Shown here in pieces: positions 51,418-59,849 of a stretch of 64,000 bases of DNA (position 1 is the stretch's first letter; each line of letters opens with the position of its first letter). Source of the DNA: FEN-1219 sp035644475 (GTDB taxonomy: Bacteria > Pseudomonadota > Gammaproteobacteria > Steroidobacterales > Rariloculaceae). Made by a program: the position numbers and the translations under genes. The notes under the pieces were generated by a model. The model was not told where the DNA came from. It searched no databases and worked only from the letters and a program-made list of their open reading frames with translations. The stretch spans positions 1 to 64,000 of the forward strand of contig DASQOL010000018.1 of the NCBI GenBank assembly GCA_035644475.1. Reading direction: 5' to 3'.

Positions 51418-53856
51418 TCATTCGTAGCGCAAGGCGCGAGCGGGTTTCGTGCTCGCGGCCCGCGCCGCGACGCCGCCCACCGTGATGCAGGCGATCGCGA
51501 GCGCGGCGAGCGCGCTGCCGACGAAGATCCACGGGCTCATATCCGCGCGGTAGGCGAACGACGACAGCCAGCGCTGCATTGCGATGTACGCGACCGGCCA
51601 CGCGACGAGATTCGCCACGAGCACGAGCCGCCCGAACTCGCCGCAGAACATCAGCACGATGTCGCCCACACCGCCGCCGATCGTCTTGCGGATGCCGATC
51701 TCCTTGGTGCGCCGCTCGGTGGTGAAGGACGCGAGGCCGAAGAGGCCCAAGCACGCGATGCCGATCGCGAGCAAGGCGAAGAACGTGAACATCTCGCCCT
51801 GGCGCTGCTCCGTGGCGTACAGCGCCTCGAAGTCGGCGTCGAGAAAGTGCCGCGCGATCGGCCGGTCGGGCATGAATTTGGACCAGACGGCGTCGATGTC
51901 CGCGAGCGTCGCGGCAAGGTTGCGGCCCGTGACTTTGAGCGACGCCTGGTCCAAAGGCTGGAAGCCCAAGCCGTCGGGCACGAGCATGTAGACCGTCGGC
52001 TCGATCGCGCTCCGGATGGACTCGAAGTGGACGTCTTTCACGACCCCGACGATCGGTGCGCGAACGGCGGGGCTGTCCGGCCCAAGATACGAGACGCTGA
52101 GCCACTTGCTCGTCGCCTCCTCCGGCGTCCAGCCGTAGCGACGGGCGAGGCTCTCGCCGATCACGTAGCTGCCGGGGCGCGCGCCCCCCGGCGCCGTCGC
52201 GAGCGCCGGCCTGTCGGCGGCGCGTTGCTCGTCGAAAACGCGGCCGGCGACGGCTTCGATGCCGTAGAGCTCGAAGAAACCGAAGTCCACAGCGAGATCC
52301 GTGATGCCGCTGCCCGCACCCTCGTGGCCTTCGGCGACGACGTAGGCCGCATTCGTGTTCTCCATGCCGGGCACGAGATTCGAGGCCGTTACGGCCGCGA
52401 CCTCGGAATTCGCGAGCCACTCCTGCTTCATCGCTTCCCATTGCGTGCCGAGGCCGCCGGTCCAGGACCCCGTGACCACGACGATTCGCTCCTTGTCGTA
52501 GCCGAGATCGATGTCGCGCGCGAACCGGGTTTGCTCGAAAACAACCCCGGTCGCGATCAAGAGCGCGATCGAGATCGCGAATTGCAGCACCACGAGCCCG
52601 CGGCGGAACGCCGCCGCGCCGCCGCCGCGGGTCGCATCGCCCTTGAGCACGCGGCCGGGCTCGAACGCGGCGAGGTAGAACGCCGGATAGCTGCCCGCGA
52701 GAAGCCCGGTAACGAAGGTGAGAGCGACCAGCCCCACGATCGCGCCCGGGCTGTCGAGATAGTGAAACGCGATGTTCGTTCCCAGGAACGCGTTGAACGC
52801 CGGCAGCGCGACCTCGACGATCGCCATCGCGAGCAGCAGCGCGACGCCGGCGATGAGCACCGACTCCGCGAGGAACTGCACCACGATCTGCCTGCGGTCG
52901 GCGCCGACGACCTTGCGTACGCCGATTTCCTTCGCGCGCTGCGTCGCGCGCGCGGTAGCGAGGTTCATGAAGTTGATGCAAGCGAGCAGCAGGATGAACA
53001 CGGCCACCGCGGCGAACGTGCGGACCGTGCTCGCGCTGCCCGGCACGCTCATCTCGTTCTCCTTGTGCGATTTCAGGTGGATGTCGGCGACCTTGAAAAT
53101 GTCGAGCCGCGTGTAGCGGCTCGAGTCCTTCTCGAAACGGCGCTCGAAGAAGTCGTCCGAGCCCTTCCGGATCTCGTCAGGGTTCGCACCGGGGCGCAGC
53201 AAAGCGTACGTGTAAAACGCGTTCGCGCCCCAATTCGGCGCGGGCGGCGGCATCTGCATGAGCAGCGAGAACTTGAGATGCGTGTCGTCCTTGAGGTCCT
53301 CGATGACGCCTGTGACGTCCAACGGCGTCGTGCCGTCGAGCAGCATCGTCTGCCCGACGGGGTCGGCGTCGCCGAAGTACTTCCGGGCGATGCTCCGAGT
53401 CAGCACGACCGTATTCGGCTTCGCGAGCGCGGACTTCGGGTCGCCACGCAGCCAACGGAAGTCGAAGACCTCGAGAATCTCCTTGTCGGCCGACGCGGCG
53501 TCGCCCTCGAGGTACAGCGAGCCGTCCGGCGCACGGAACGTCGCGCCGTCGCAGCATCGAATCCGTGCGATCGTTTCGATGATCGGGAAATCCTCCTTGA
53601 GCACGTCGGCAGCCGGCGCCGCGAGCGACGCGAGATAGGCCGCTTTGCTAATCTCGGTCGGCAAGAAGTCGCGCGAGATTCGGACGATCCGATCGGCGTT
53701 CGTCCAGCCCCGGTCGTAGACGAGCTCGTGGCGCACGAACAGCGAGATCAGGACGAAGCACGCGAGGCCGACCGAGAGCCCCACGACGTTGATCAGCGTG
53801 TAGAGCTTCTGCTTGACCAGATGCTGGAATGCGACGAGCACATAGTTCTTCAGCAC
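51418..53856 (-). CDS. FtsX/MacB-type ABC permease (array member 3)
   Basis: 812 residues from GTG 53856 with GAGGAG 9 bases upstream. Same duplicated layout: LYTLINVVGLSVGLACFVLISLFVRHEL at the N-terminus, a periplasmic domain with RYFGDADPVGQ-type MacB motifs (here ARKYFGDADPVGQTMLL), a central helix cluster with ARATQRAKEIGVRKVVGA, and a second coupling motif RRTKEIGIRKTIGG near 720. Ends ALRYE. Separated from member 2 by 130 bases that hold two strong palindromes, so its level may be tuned separately. Confidence 0.9.
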   Translation of the reverse strand: MLKNYVLVAFQHLVKQKLYTLINVVGLSVGLACFVLISLFVRHELVYDRGWTNADRIVRISRDFLPTEISKAAYLASLAAPAADVLKEDFPIIETIARIRCCDGATFRAPDGSLYLEGDAASADKEILEVFDFRWLRGDPKSALAKPNTVVLTRSIARKYFGDADPVGQTMLLDGTTPLDVTGVIEDLKDDTHLKFSLLMQMPPPAPNWGANAFYTYALLRPGANPDEIRKGSDDFFERRFEKDSSRYTRLDIFKVADIHLKSHKENEMSVPGSASTVRTFAAVAVFILLLACINFMNLATARATQRAKEIGVRKVVGADRRQIVVQFLAESVLIAGVALLLAMAIVEVALPAFNAFLGTNIAFHYLDSPGAIVGLVALTFVTGLLAGSYPAFYLAAFEPGRVLKGDATRGGGAAAFRRGLVVLQFAISIALLIATGVVFEQTRFARDIDLGYDKERIVVVTGSWTGGLGTQWEAMKQEWLANSEVAAVTASNLVPGMENTNAAYVVAEGHEGAGSGITDLAVDFGFFELYGIEAVAGRVFDEQRAADRPALATAPGGARPGSYVIGESLARRYGWTPEEATSKWLSVSYLGPDSPAVRAPIVGVVKDVHFESIRSAIEPTVYMLVPDGLGFQPLDQASLKVTGRNLAATLADIDAVWSKFMPDRPIARHFLDADFEALYATEQRQGEMFTFFALLAIGIACLGLFGLASFTTERRTKEIGIRKTIGGGVGDIVLMFCGEFGRLVLVANLVAWPVAYIAMQRWLSSFAYRADMSPWIFVGSALAALAIACITVGGVAARAASTKPARALRYE

Positions 53857-53899
53857 GACTCGAGACTCCTCGACGCGCGACGACGACGCGTCCCATCAC

Positions 53900-53936
53900 A
53901 ATCCCTCCGCGGAGGGATTTCGCACCGAGTCGGTGC
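53900..53936 (-). repeat. two adjacent palindromes inside the permease operon
   Basis: AATCCCTCCGCGGAGGGATT (53900-53919) is a perfect 20-bp palindrome and GCACCGA-g-TCGGTGC (53922-53936) a perfect 7-bp-arm hairpin. They lie in the 130-base gap between permease members 2 and 3 and could mark RNA processing or partial termination. Confidence 0.7.
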
Positions 53937-53986
53937 AGAAGCTTCCGCGGAAACACGGACCCCGTCTTCTTCGTTCGCCGGCATGG

Positions 53987-56422
53987 TCACTCGTACCGCA
54001 ACGATTGAATCGGCTTCGCCGCGGCCGCGCGGGCCGCGACGACGCCCACCGTGAGCCACGCAACCGCGAGCACGAGCAGCCCGCCGCCGACGAACAGCGG
54101 CGCGCCGAGATCGATGCGATACGCGAACTGGTCGAGCCAGCGGCGCATCACGAGATACGCGACCGGCCAGGCGACGGCGTTCGCAAGCACCGCCAGACGG
54201 CTAAGCTCGCCGGTGAACAAGCGCACGATGTCCACGACCGACCCGCCCATGACCTTGCGGATCCCAATTTCCTTGGTGCGCTGCTCGGTGGTCAGAGCCG
54301 CGAGCCCGAACAGGCCGAGGCTCGCCACGAGAATCGCTAGAGACGAGCAAACGCCCAGCATCTGCGCCTGCTTGCGCTCGCCGCGATAGAACCTATCGAA
54401 GTCGTCGTCCAGGAATCGACGGGCGATCGGCCGCTCCGGCACGGCGCGCGCCCACACGGCGTCGATGCGCGCGAGCGTGCCCGCGACATCGCCGCCGGTG
54501 AGCTTGATCGATGCCGTGTTGAAATACGTCTGCGGCAATATCAACATCATCGGCCCCACCGGATCGCGTAGCGGCGCGAAGTGAACGTCGTCGATCACCC
54601 CGACGATGCGACGCGCGGCTTGGTCGGCGGACGGACCCATCGCCGGCGCCGTGAGATCCGCTCCCCAAAATGCTTTGCCGACGGCCTCGTCCGGCGTCCA
54701 CCCGAGGGCTCGCGCCGTGGCCACGTTCACGATCGCCCCCCGCGTAGCGCGGAGGTCCCTCGGGCCGGCGGCATCGAGCGAATCGGCGCCGAAGTCGCTC
54801 GAGAAGCCTCGCCCCGCCAACACCTCGATGCCGTAGGTCGACAGGAAGTCGGAGTCGACCGCGACGATGCTAGTGTTCACGGGCAGGGCCTCTGGGTCGC
54901 CGCCCTCGCCGTGGATCAAGTCCCTCATGGGATCGCCGCCGGGCGCGGCGCTCGATCCGCTGACGGCCGCGACGCCGGACTCCGCGAGCCACTCCCGCTT
55001 CAGGACCTCCCACCGCTGCGCGAGCAGGCCGGCGCGGCCGTCGCTCACGACGACGATCTGCGTCTTGTCGAATCCGACGTCGAACGTCCGCATGAACATG
55101 ACCTGGCGATAAACCACCGCGGTCGCGATCGTGAGCGCTATCGAGATTGCAAACTGCGCGCCGACCAGCACGCGGCGCACCGTCGCAGCACCGCGACCGC
55201 GAGTGAGATCGCCCTTCAGCACCTTTGCGGGCTCGAACGCCGCCACGTAGAACGCGGGGAACATGCCGGCCGCGAGGCCGACGAGCACGGTAACCGCGGC
55301 CAGAGCGCCGAGCACCACGGGGTCGCGACGGTAGTCGAGCTCGAGGTCCATTTCGAGAAACGCCCCTACGAGAGGCAGCAGCAGCTCGACGGCCGCGAGC
55401 GCGAGCAGAGCGGCCGCGGCGGTGAGCAGCAGCGACTCGCCCAAGAACTGCACGACGAGCCGCGGGCGCCCGACGCCGAGCGTCTTGCGCACGCCGACCT
55501 CCTTCGCACGCCGGCGCGCCGAGGCGGTCGCGAGATTCACGAAATTGATGCAGGCAATCGCTAGGATCAGCGCTGCGATGACGCCGCTCGCGTACACCGT
55601 TACGGCGCTGCCCTTCGGCCGCATGTCGTCGTAGCGAGACTCGGCGAGGTGGACCGCCATCAGCGGCTCCGGCACGAAGTCTTGGACCGCGCCGAGCCCG
55701 TCCGGCATGTGATGCACGAGGAAGTCGTGCGCCCCGGCTTGCAAGCGCCGGACGCTCGCGCCGGGGCGCATCAGCACGTACGTGTGAACGACCCCGTTGT
55801 TCCCGTCGAGCACCCGCAGCGGCACGAGCATGTCGAAGCGCAGATGCGTGTTGTCCGGGAGGTCACGGATCACGCCGGTGACGGTGAATGACTGCGCGAG
55901 CTCGTTCGACTCGAGAGTACGCCCGAGCGCCGCGGTCTCGCCGAAGTAGCGGCGCGCCGTGCTCGCAGCCAGCACGATCGAGTGCGGATCCCGCAGCGCC
56001 GTGGCGGGACTGCCTTCGAGCCAATCGAACTCGAAAACATCGAGGAACGCGTCGTCTATCGCGGCGAGCCACCCCCCGACTTGCATTTGCCCGTCGATCG
56101 TCACGAGCGCGTTGCTCGAGAGGGACTGCAGACGCGCCGCCGTTTCGACCTCCGCGAACTCGGCCGGCAGCAGCGGGACGACGTCCACCGGCATCGTGGC
56201 GACGGGCAGCGCCTCGCCGTTCGGCAACTTGAAGGACCTCGCCAACCGGTATGTGCGGTCCGCCTTCACGAAAAAACGGTCGTAGCTGAGCTCGTGCCGC
56301 ACGTACAACCCGAGCAGCATCGCGGCCGCGAGGCCGACGGCGAGGCCGAGCACGTTGATCGTGGAATATAGCCTTTGCGCTACCAGGTGGCGCAGTGCAA
56401 TTGCTAGATGGCTTCGGAACAT
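53987..56422 (-). CDS. FtsX/MacB-type ABC permease (array member 2)
   Basis: 811 residues from ATG 56422, 9 bases after the previous stop. N-terminus LYSTINVLGLAVGLAAAMLLGLYVRHELSYDRFF, then periplasmic domain one. The central coupling motif ASARRRAKEVGVRKTLGV and the C-terminal EQRTKEIGIRKVMGG follow, and the chain ends SLRYE. Its first periplasmic domain is the most diverged of the four (MQVGGWLAAIDDAFLDVFEFDW), suggesting a different ligand or partner. Translation is probably coupled to member 1. Confidence 0.9.
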   Translation of the reverse strand: MFRSHLAIALRHLVAQRLYSTINVLGLAVGLAAAMLLGLYVRHELSYDRFFVKADRTYRLARSFKLPNGEALPVATMPVDVVPLLPAEFAEVETAARLQSLSSNALVTIDGQMQVGGWLAAIDDAFLDVFEFDWLEGSPATALRDPHSIVLAASTARRYFGETAALGRTLESNELAQSFTVTGVIRDLPDNTHLRFDMLVPLRVLDGNNGVVHTYVLMRPGASVRRLQAGAHDFLVHHMPDGLGAVQDFVPEPLMAVHLAESRYDDMRPKGSAVTVYASGVIAALILAIACINFVNLATASARRRAKEVGVRKTLGVGRPRLVVQFLGESLLLTAAAALLALAAVELLLPLVGAFLEMDLELDYRRDPVVLGALAAVTVLVGLAAGMFPAFYVAAFEPAKVLKGDLTRGRGAATVRRVLVGAQFAISIALTIATAVVYRQVMFMRTFDVGFDKTQIVVVSDGRAGLLAQRWEVLKREWLAESGVAAVSGSSAAPGGDPMRDLIHGEGGDPEALPVNTSIVAVDSDFLSTYGIEVLAGRGFSSDFGADSLDAAGPRDLRATRGAIVNVATARALGWTPDEAVGKAFWGADLTAPAMGPSADQAARRIVGVIDDVHFAPLRDPVGPMMLILPQTYFNTASIKLTGGDVAGTLARIDAVWARAVPERPIARRFLDDDFDRFYRGERKQAQMLGVCSSLAILVASLGLFGLAALTTEQRTKEIGIRKVMGGSVVDIVRLFTGELSRLAVLANAVAWPVAYLVMRRWLDQFAYRIDLGAPLFVGGGLLVLAVAWLTVGVVAARAAAAKPIQSLRYE

Positions 56423-56431
56423 CGCCGCCGT

Positions 56432-58867
56432 CTACTCGAAACGCAACGATTGGATGGGCTTCGCAGCCGCCGCGCGCGCCGCGACTGCACCGACCGTCGC
56501 GAACGCAACCGCGAGCGCTACCGCCGCGCCGCCGACAAACGCGAGCGGGCTCATCTCGACGCGATACACGAAGCCCGCCAGCCAGCGCTGCATCAAGAAG
56601 TAGGCCACAGGCCACGCTACGACGTTCGCGAGCAGCACGAGCTTGCCGAAGTCCGCCGTGAACAAGCTCACGACGTCCCAGACGGTACCGCCGAGCGTTT
56701 TGCGGATGCCGATCTCCTTGACGCGGCGCTCGGTCGAGAACCACGCAAGGCCGAGCAAGCCCAAGCACGCGATCGCGATCGCGAGCCCAGAGAAGAACGT
56801 CAGCAGCTGCGCCTGCCGCTCCTCGGACCGATACAGCGCGTCGAAGTCGTCGTCGAGGAAGCGCCGCACGACCGGCCGGTCGGGAACGTGCTCGCGCCAG
56901 ATCGCGTCGATGCGCGCGAGCGTCGCGGTTAAATCCTCACCCGTGACGCGCACGGATATCGTGTCGACGAAGCCGTAGAGCTGGCTCGCGGGGTCGCCGC
57001 CGAAAATGTAGATCATCGGCCGCACCGGCAGCGCGACCGACTCGAAGTAGGTGTCGCGCACCACGCCGAGCACGCGGGCCGGCGCCCAGCCGGCGAACAG
57101 GCCCACGTCCACCGGCTGCTCGGCCGCCTCGGCCGGCGACCAGCCGAGCATCCGCGCGGCCGACTCGTTGAGCACGACGGCCGGCGCAGCCGTCGGCGGC
57201 GTCGCGAGAAACGCGCCGGGGGCGACCTCCTGCGAGAACACTCGGCCGCCGAGCGTCTCGATTCGATACGTCTCGAAGAAGCCGTAGTCGACAGCCATGA
57301 ACTGGATGCGGCTGAACGCCTCGGCACCCTGGTGGCGAACTTGGACCCGGTTGTCGTCCCAAGTAAACGGCGTGTAGTGCGACGCGGTGACACCGACGAT
57401 GCCCGGCGTGCGCGCGAGCTCGTTCCGCAGCGCTTCCCAGTCGACGCCGCGAAGACCGGTTTGCGGCGGCGACTCGAGCACCACGATCTCGTTTCTGTCG
57501 AAGCCCAGATCGAGGCTTCGTGCGAAGCGGTCCTGCTGATAGATCACCGCCGTGCCGATCAGGAGCGCGATCGCGATGGCGAACTGCACCACCACCAGCA
57601 CGTTGCGGAACGCCGCGCCGGCGCGGCCGCGCGACACTTCGCCCTTGAGCACGCGCGCCGGCTCGAACGACGACAAGAAAAAAGCCGGATAGCTGCCCGC
57701 GAGCACGCCGACGGCAAGCGCGAGCAGGGCCAACTGCAATGCAAAGCCGCGCGGCCCGAAATACTCGAGCGTGAGATCGACGCCCAAGAACGTGTCGAAC
57801 ACCGGCAGCGCAATCTCCACGAGCACCGTGGCCGCGAGCGTCGCGAGCGCCGCCATGCCGATCGACTCGCCGAGGAACTGCCCGATCAGCTGGAGCCGCA
57901 CCGCGCCGAGCGACTTGCGCACCCCCACTTCTCGCGCACGCTTCGCCGAGCGCGCGGTGGACAGGTTCATGAAGTTGATGCACGCGATCAGCAGAATCAG
58001 CGCGGCTACGGCTGCGAAGCTTGAGACGGACGCGTAGCTCGACGTCGCCTTCCATTCCTCGTCGCGAGTCGAGCGCATGTGGATGTCGCGCACGTTCATG
58101 ATCGTCATGCCAGACGCAGCGCTCGCGTCCGGCGCGATCCGCCGGCTCATGAACTCCGGAATCCGCGCCTCGATCGCGCCGACGTCGGCGCCCGCGGGCA
58201 TCAGGAAGTAGGTGTGGAAATCCGTATTGTTGTTCCACTGACTGAGCGCCGCGTCGGGCAGCGCCTTCATCGACCCGAGCGCGTCGAAGCTCAGATGCGT
58301 GTTCGGCGGCAGGTCGCGGATCACGCCGGTGACCGTAACGACCGTGCGGCTGTCGATCTGCATCGTCTGGCCTAGCGCGGGCGTGGCGCCGAAGTACTTC
58401 TTCGCAAGCGACTCGGTGAGCACGATCGACGCGGGATCGGTAAGCGCGCGCTTCGGGTCGCCGGCGAGCCAGCCGAAGTCGAAGATGTCGAACAGCGAGT
58501 TGTCCGCCCAACGAAACCCGCTCTCGTAGAACGCGCGGTCGTCGTGGGTGAGCAGGGAGAAGCCGCCGAACACCCTCGCCGCGGTCTCGATCTCGGGAAA
58601 ATCCTCGACCAGCGCGGGGGCGACAGGCGCATTATTCGAGGCGGGCACGCGGTTCGGTGCGCCCTCGCGCGCATAGTAGTCGCGCGAGATCCGATAGATC
58701 CGGTCCGCCTTCGCCCAGAACGAGTCGTAACCGAGCTCGTGGCGCACGAACAGGGCGATCAGCACGACACTCGCGAGGCCGATCGCGAGACCGGCCACGT
58801 TGATCAGCGAATAGACCTTGTTCGTCGCCAGCTGGCGCAGCGCGACCGACAGATAGCTCTTAAGCAT
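56432..58867 (-). CDS. FtsX/MacB-type ABC permease (array member 1)
   Basis: 811 residues from ATG 58867 with GGAGAG 7 bases upstream, overlapping the ATPase stop by 8 bases. N-terminus VYSLINVAGLAIGLASVVLIALFVRHELGYDSFW. Two periplasmic domains, coupling motifs SAKRAREVGVRKSLGA (middle) and RRVKEIGIRKTLGG (late), ending SLRFE. Being coupled to the ATPase, it is likely the main partner of that protein. The periplasmic domains of MacB relatives transmit mechanical force rather than carry substrate through the membrane. Confidence 0.92.
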   Translation of the reverse strand: MLKSYLSVALRQLATNKVYSLINVAGLAIGLASVVLIALFVRHELGYDSFWAKADRIYRISRDYYAREGAPNRVPASNNAPVAPALVEDFPEIETAARVFGGFSLLTHDDRAFYESGFRWADNSLFDIFDFGWLAGDPKRALTDPASIVLTESLAKKYFGATPALGQTMQIDSRTVVTVTGVIRDLPPNTHLSFDALGSMKALPDAALSQWNNNTDFHTYFLMPAGADVGAIEARIPEFMSRRIAPDASAASGMTIMNVRDIHMRSTRDEEWKATSSYASVSSFAAVAALILLIACINFMNLSTARSAKRAREVGVRKSLGAVRLQLIGQFLGESIGMAALATLAATVLVEIALPVFDTFLGVDLTLEYFGPRGFALQLALLALAVGVLAGSYPAFFLSSFEPARVLKGEVSRGRAGAAFRNVLVVVQFAIAIALLIGTAVIYQQDRFARSLDLGFDRNEIVVLESPPQTGLRGVDWEALRNELARTPGIVGVTASHYTPFTWDDNRVQVRHQGAEAFSRIQFMAVDYGFFETYRIETLGGRVFSQEVAPGAFLATPPTAAPAVVLNESAARMLGWSPAEAAEQPVDVGLFAGWAPARVLGVVRDTYFESVALPVRPMIYIFGGDPASQLYGFVDTISVRVTGEDLTATLARIDAIWREHVPDRPVVRRFLDDDFDALYRSEERQAQLLTFFSGLAIAIACLGLLGLAWFSTERRVKEIGIRKTLGGTVWDVVSLFTADFGKLVLLANVVAWPVAYFLMQRWLAGFVYRVEMSPLAFVGGAAVALAVAFATVGAVAARAAAAKPIQSLRFE

Positions 58868-59558
58868 TGCCCGCTCTCCGCATCTGGCCGATGTTCTCGG
58901 TAACGACGCGCCCGTCGAGCATGTTCACGATTCGGCGCGCGTACTCGGCGTGGCTCCGCGAGTGCGTGACCATGATGACGGTCGTGCCCTCCTCGTTGAG
59001 CTTGACGAGCATGTTCATGACCTCCTCGCCGTTCGTCGTGTCGAGATTGCCCGTGGGCTCGTCGGCGAGTATCAGCTTCGGGGCCACGACCAGCGCACGC
59101 GCCACGGCGACGCGCTGCTGCTGACCGCCGGACAATTGCGTCGGCACATGGTTGCGGCGCGCGCTGATGCCGACCCTTTCCAGCACCGCGTCCACGCGCC
59201 GTTTGCGTTCGGCCGCGGGCAACCGTTGATAGACGAGCGGCAGCTCCACGTTCGCGAACACCGTTAGCTCGTCGATGAGATTGAAGCTCTGGAAGATGAA
59301 GCCGATGTTGCGCTTGCGCAGCTGCGCGAGCTTGCGCTCCGGATACTTGGCGACGTCCTCGTCCATGAAGAAGTAGCGGCCGCTCGACGGGTTGTCGAGC
59401 ATCCCGATGATGTTGAGCAGCGTCGACTTGCCGCAGCCCGACGGGCCCATGATCGCGGTGAACTCGCCCGCCGCGATCCCGAGGTCGACGTCGTTGAGCG
59501 CCGCGGTCTCGACCTCGGTGGTGCGAAACACCTTCGACAAGCTCTGCATGACCAGCAT
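58860..59558 (-). CDS. LolD/MacB-type ABC transporter ATPase
   Basis: 232 residues from ATG 59558, which has GAGAGG 6 bases upstream; ATG 59564 abuts that ribosome site. Walker A GPSGCGKST, Q-loop FIFQSFNLIDELTV, signature LSGGQQQRVAVARAL, Walker B LILADEPTGNLD and the H-loop MVTHS are all intact. This is the type III (LolD/MacB/FtsE-like) nucleotide-binding class. It probably serves all four downstream permeases. The operon start has a sigma-54 site (59702-59717) next to a dedicated two-component system. Confidence 0.95.
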   Translation of the reverse strand: MLVMQSLSKVFRTTEVETAALNDVDLGIAAGEFTAIMGPSGCGKSTLLNIIGMLDNPSSGRYFFMDEDVAKYPERKLAQLRKRNIGFIFQSFNLIDELTVFANVELPLVYQRLPAAERKRRVDAVLERVGISARRNHVPTQLSGGQQQRVAVARALVVAPKLILADEPTGNLDTTNGEEVMNMLVKLNEEGTTVIMVTHSRSHAEYARRIVNMLDGRVVTENIGQMRRAGNA

Positions 59559-59701
59559 CGGCATCCTCTCGCGCCACGCGCGCCGCTAACGTTAACCGCT
59601 CGGCTCGTCCGAACGCGCGGCCCGCCCGCCGAGCCGGGACTCTGGGGAGACTCGAGGCTCGCGACTATCGACGAGACGAGCGGCCCGCGCGCCCGTTACA
59701 T

Positions 59702-59717
59702 AGCAACTCGCGGGCCA
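59702..59717 (-). promoter_or_regulatory. sigma-54 promoter of the ABC operon
   Basis: The minus strand reads TGGCCCGCGAGTTGCT, one departure from consensus. Predicted +1 near 59691, leader about 130 bases. Upstream lie the palindrome ACACT-c-AGTGT (59786-59796) and two GTGTCCGC copies, possible sites for the adjacent response regulator. Confidence 0.65.
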
Positions 59718-59785
59718 ACCCGCGAATGCCTGCGAACTCAATGAGTTGGGATTCCCGCTGGGCCCGGTAGGTGTCCGCAGATAGC

Positions 59786-59836
59786 ACACTCAGTGTCCGC
59801 CGGCGTACACTCGAACACACTCGAACGCACTCGAAT
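59786..59836. promoter_or_regulatory. candidate response-regulator site and 10-bp direct repeats
   Basis: ACACT-c-AGTGT (59786-59796) is a perfect palindrome about 70 bp upstream of the ABC operon sigma-54 site. It is followed by three head-to-tail 10-base units of the form (A/G)CACTCGAA(C/T) at 59807-59836. The one-helical-turn spacing suggests protein binding, perhaps autoregulation by the response regulator. Confidence 0.35.
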
Positions 59837-59849
59837 CCAAGTGCCTGAC

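Noticed and set aside
59807..59836. Three 10-base repeats considered as a CRISPR or iteron array
   Set aside because: Units are far too short and without spacers for CRISPR, and there is no replication gene nearby.
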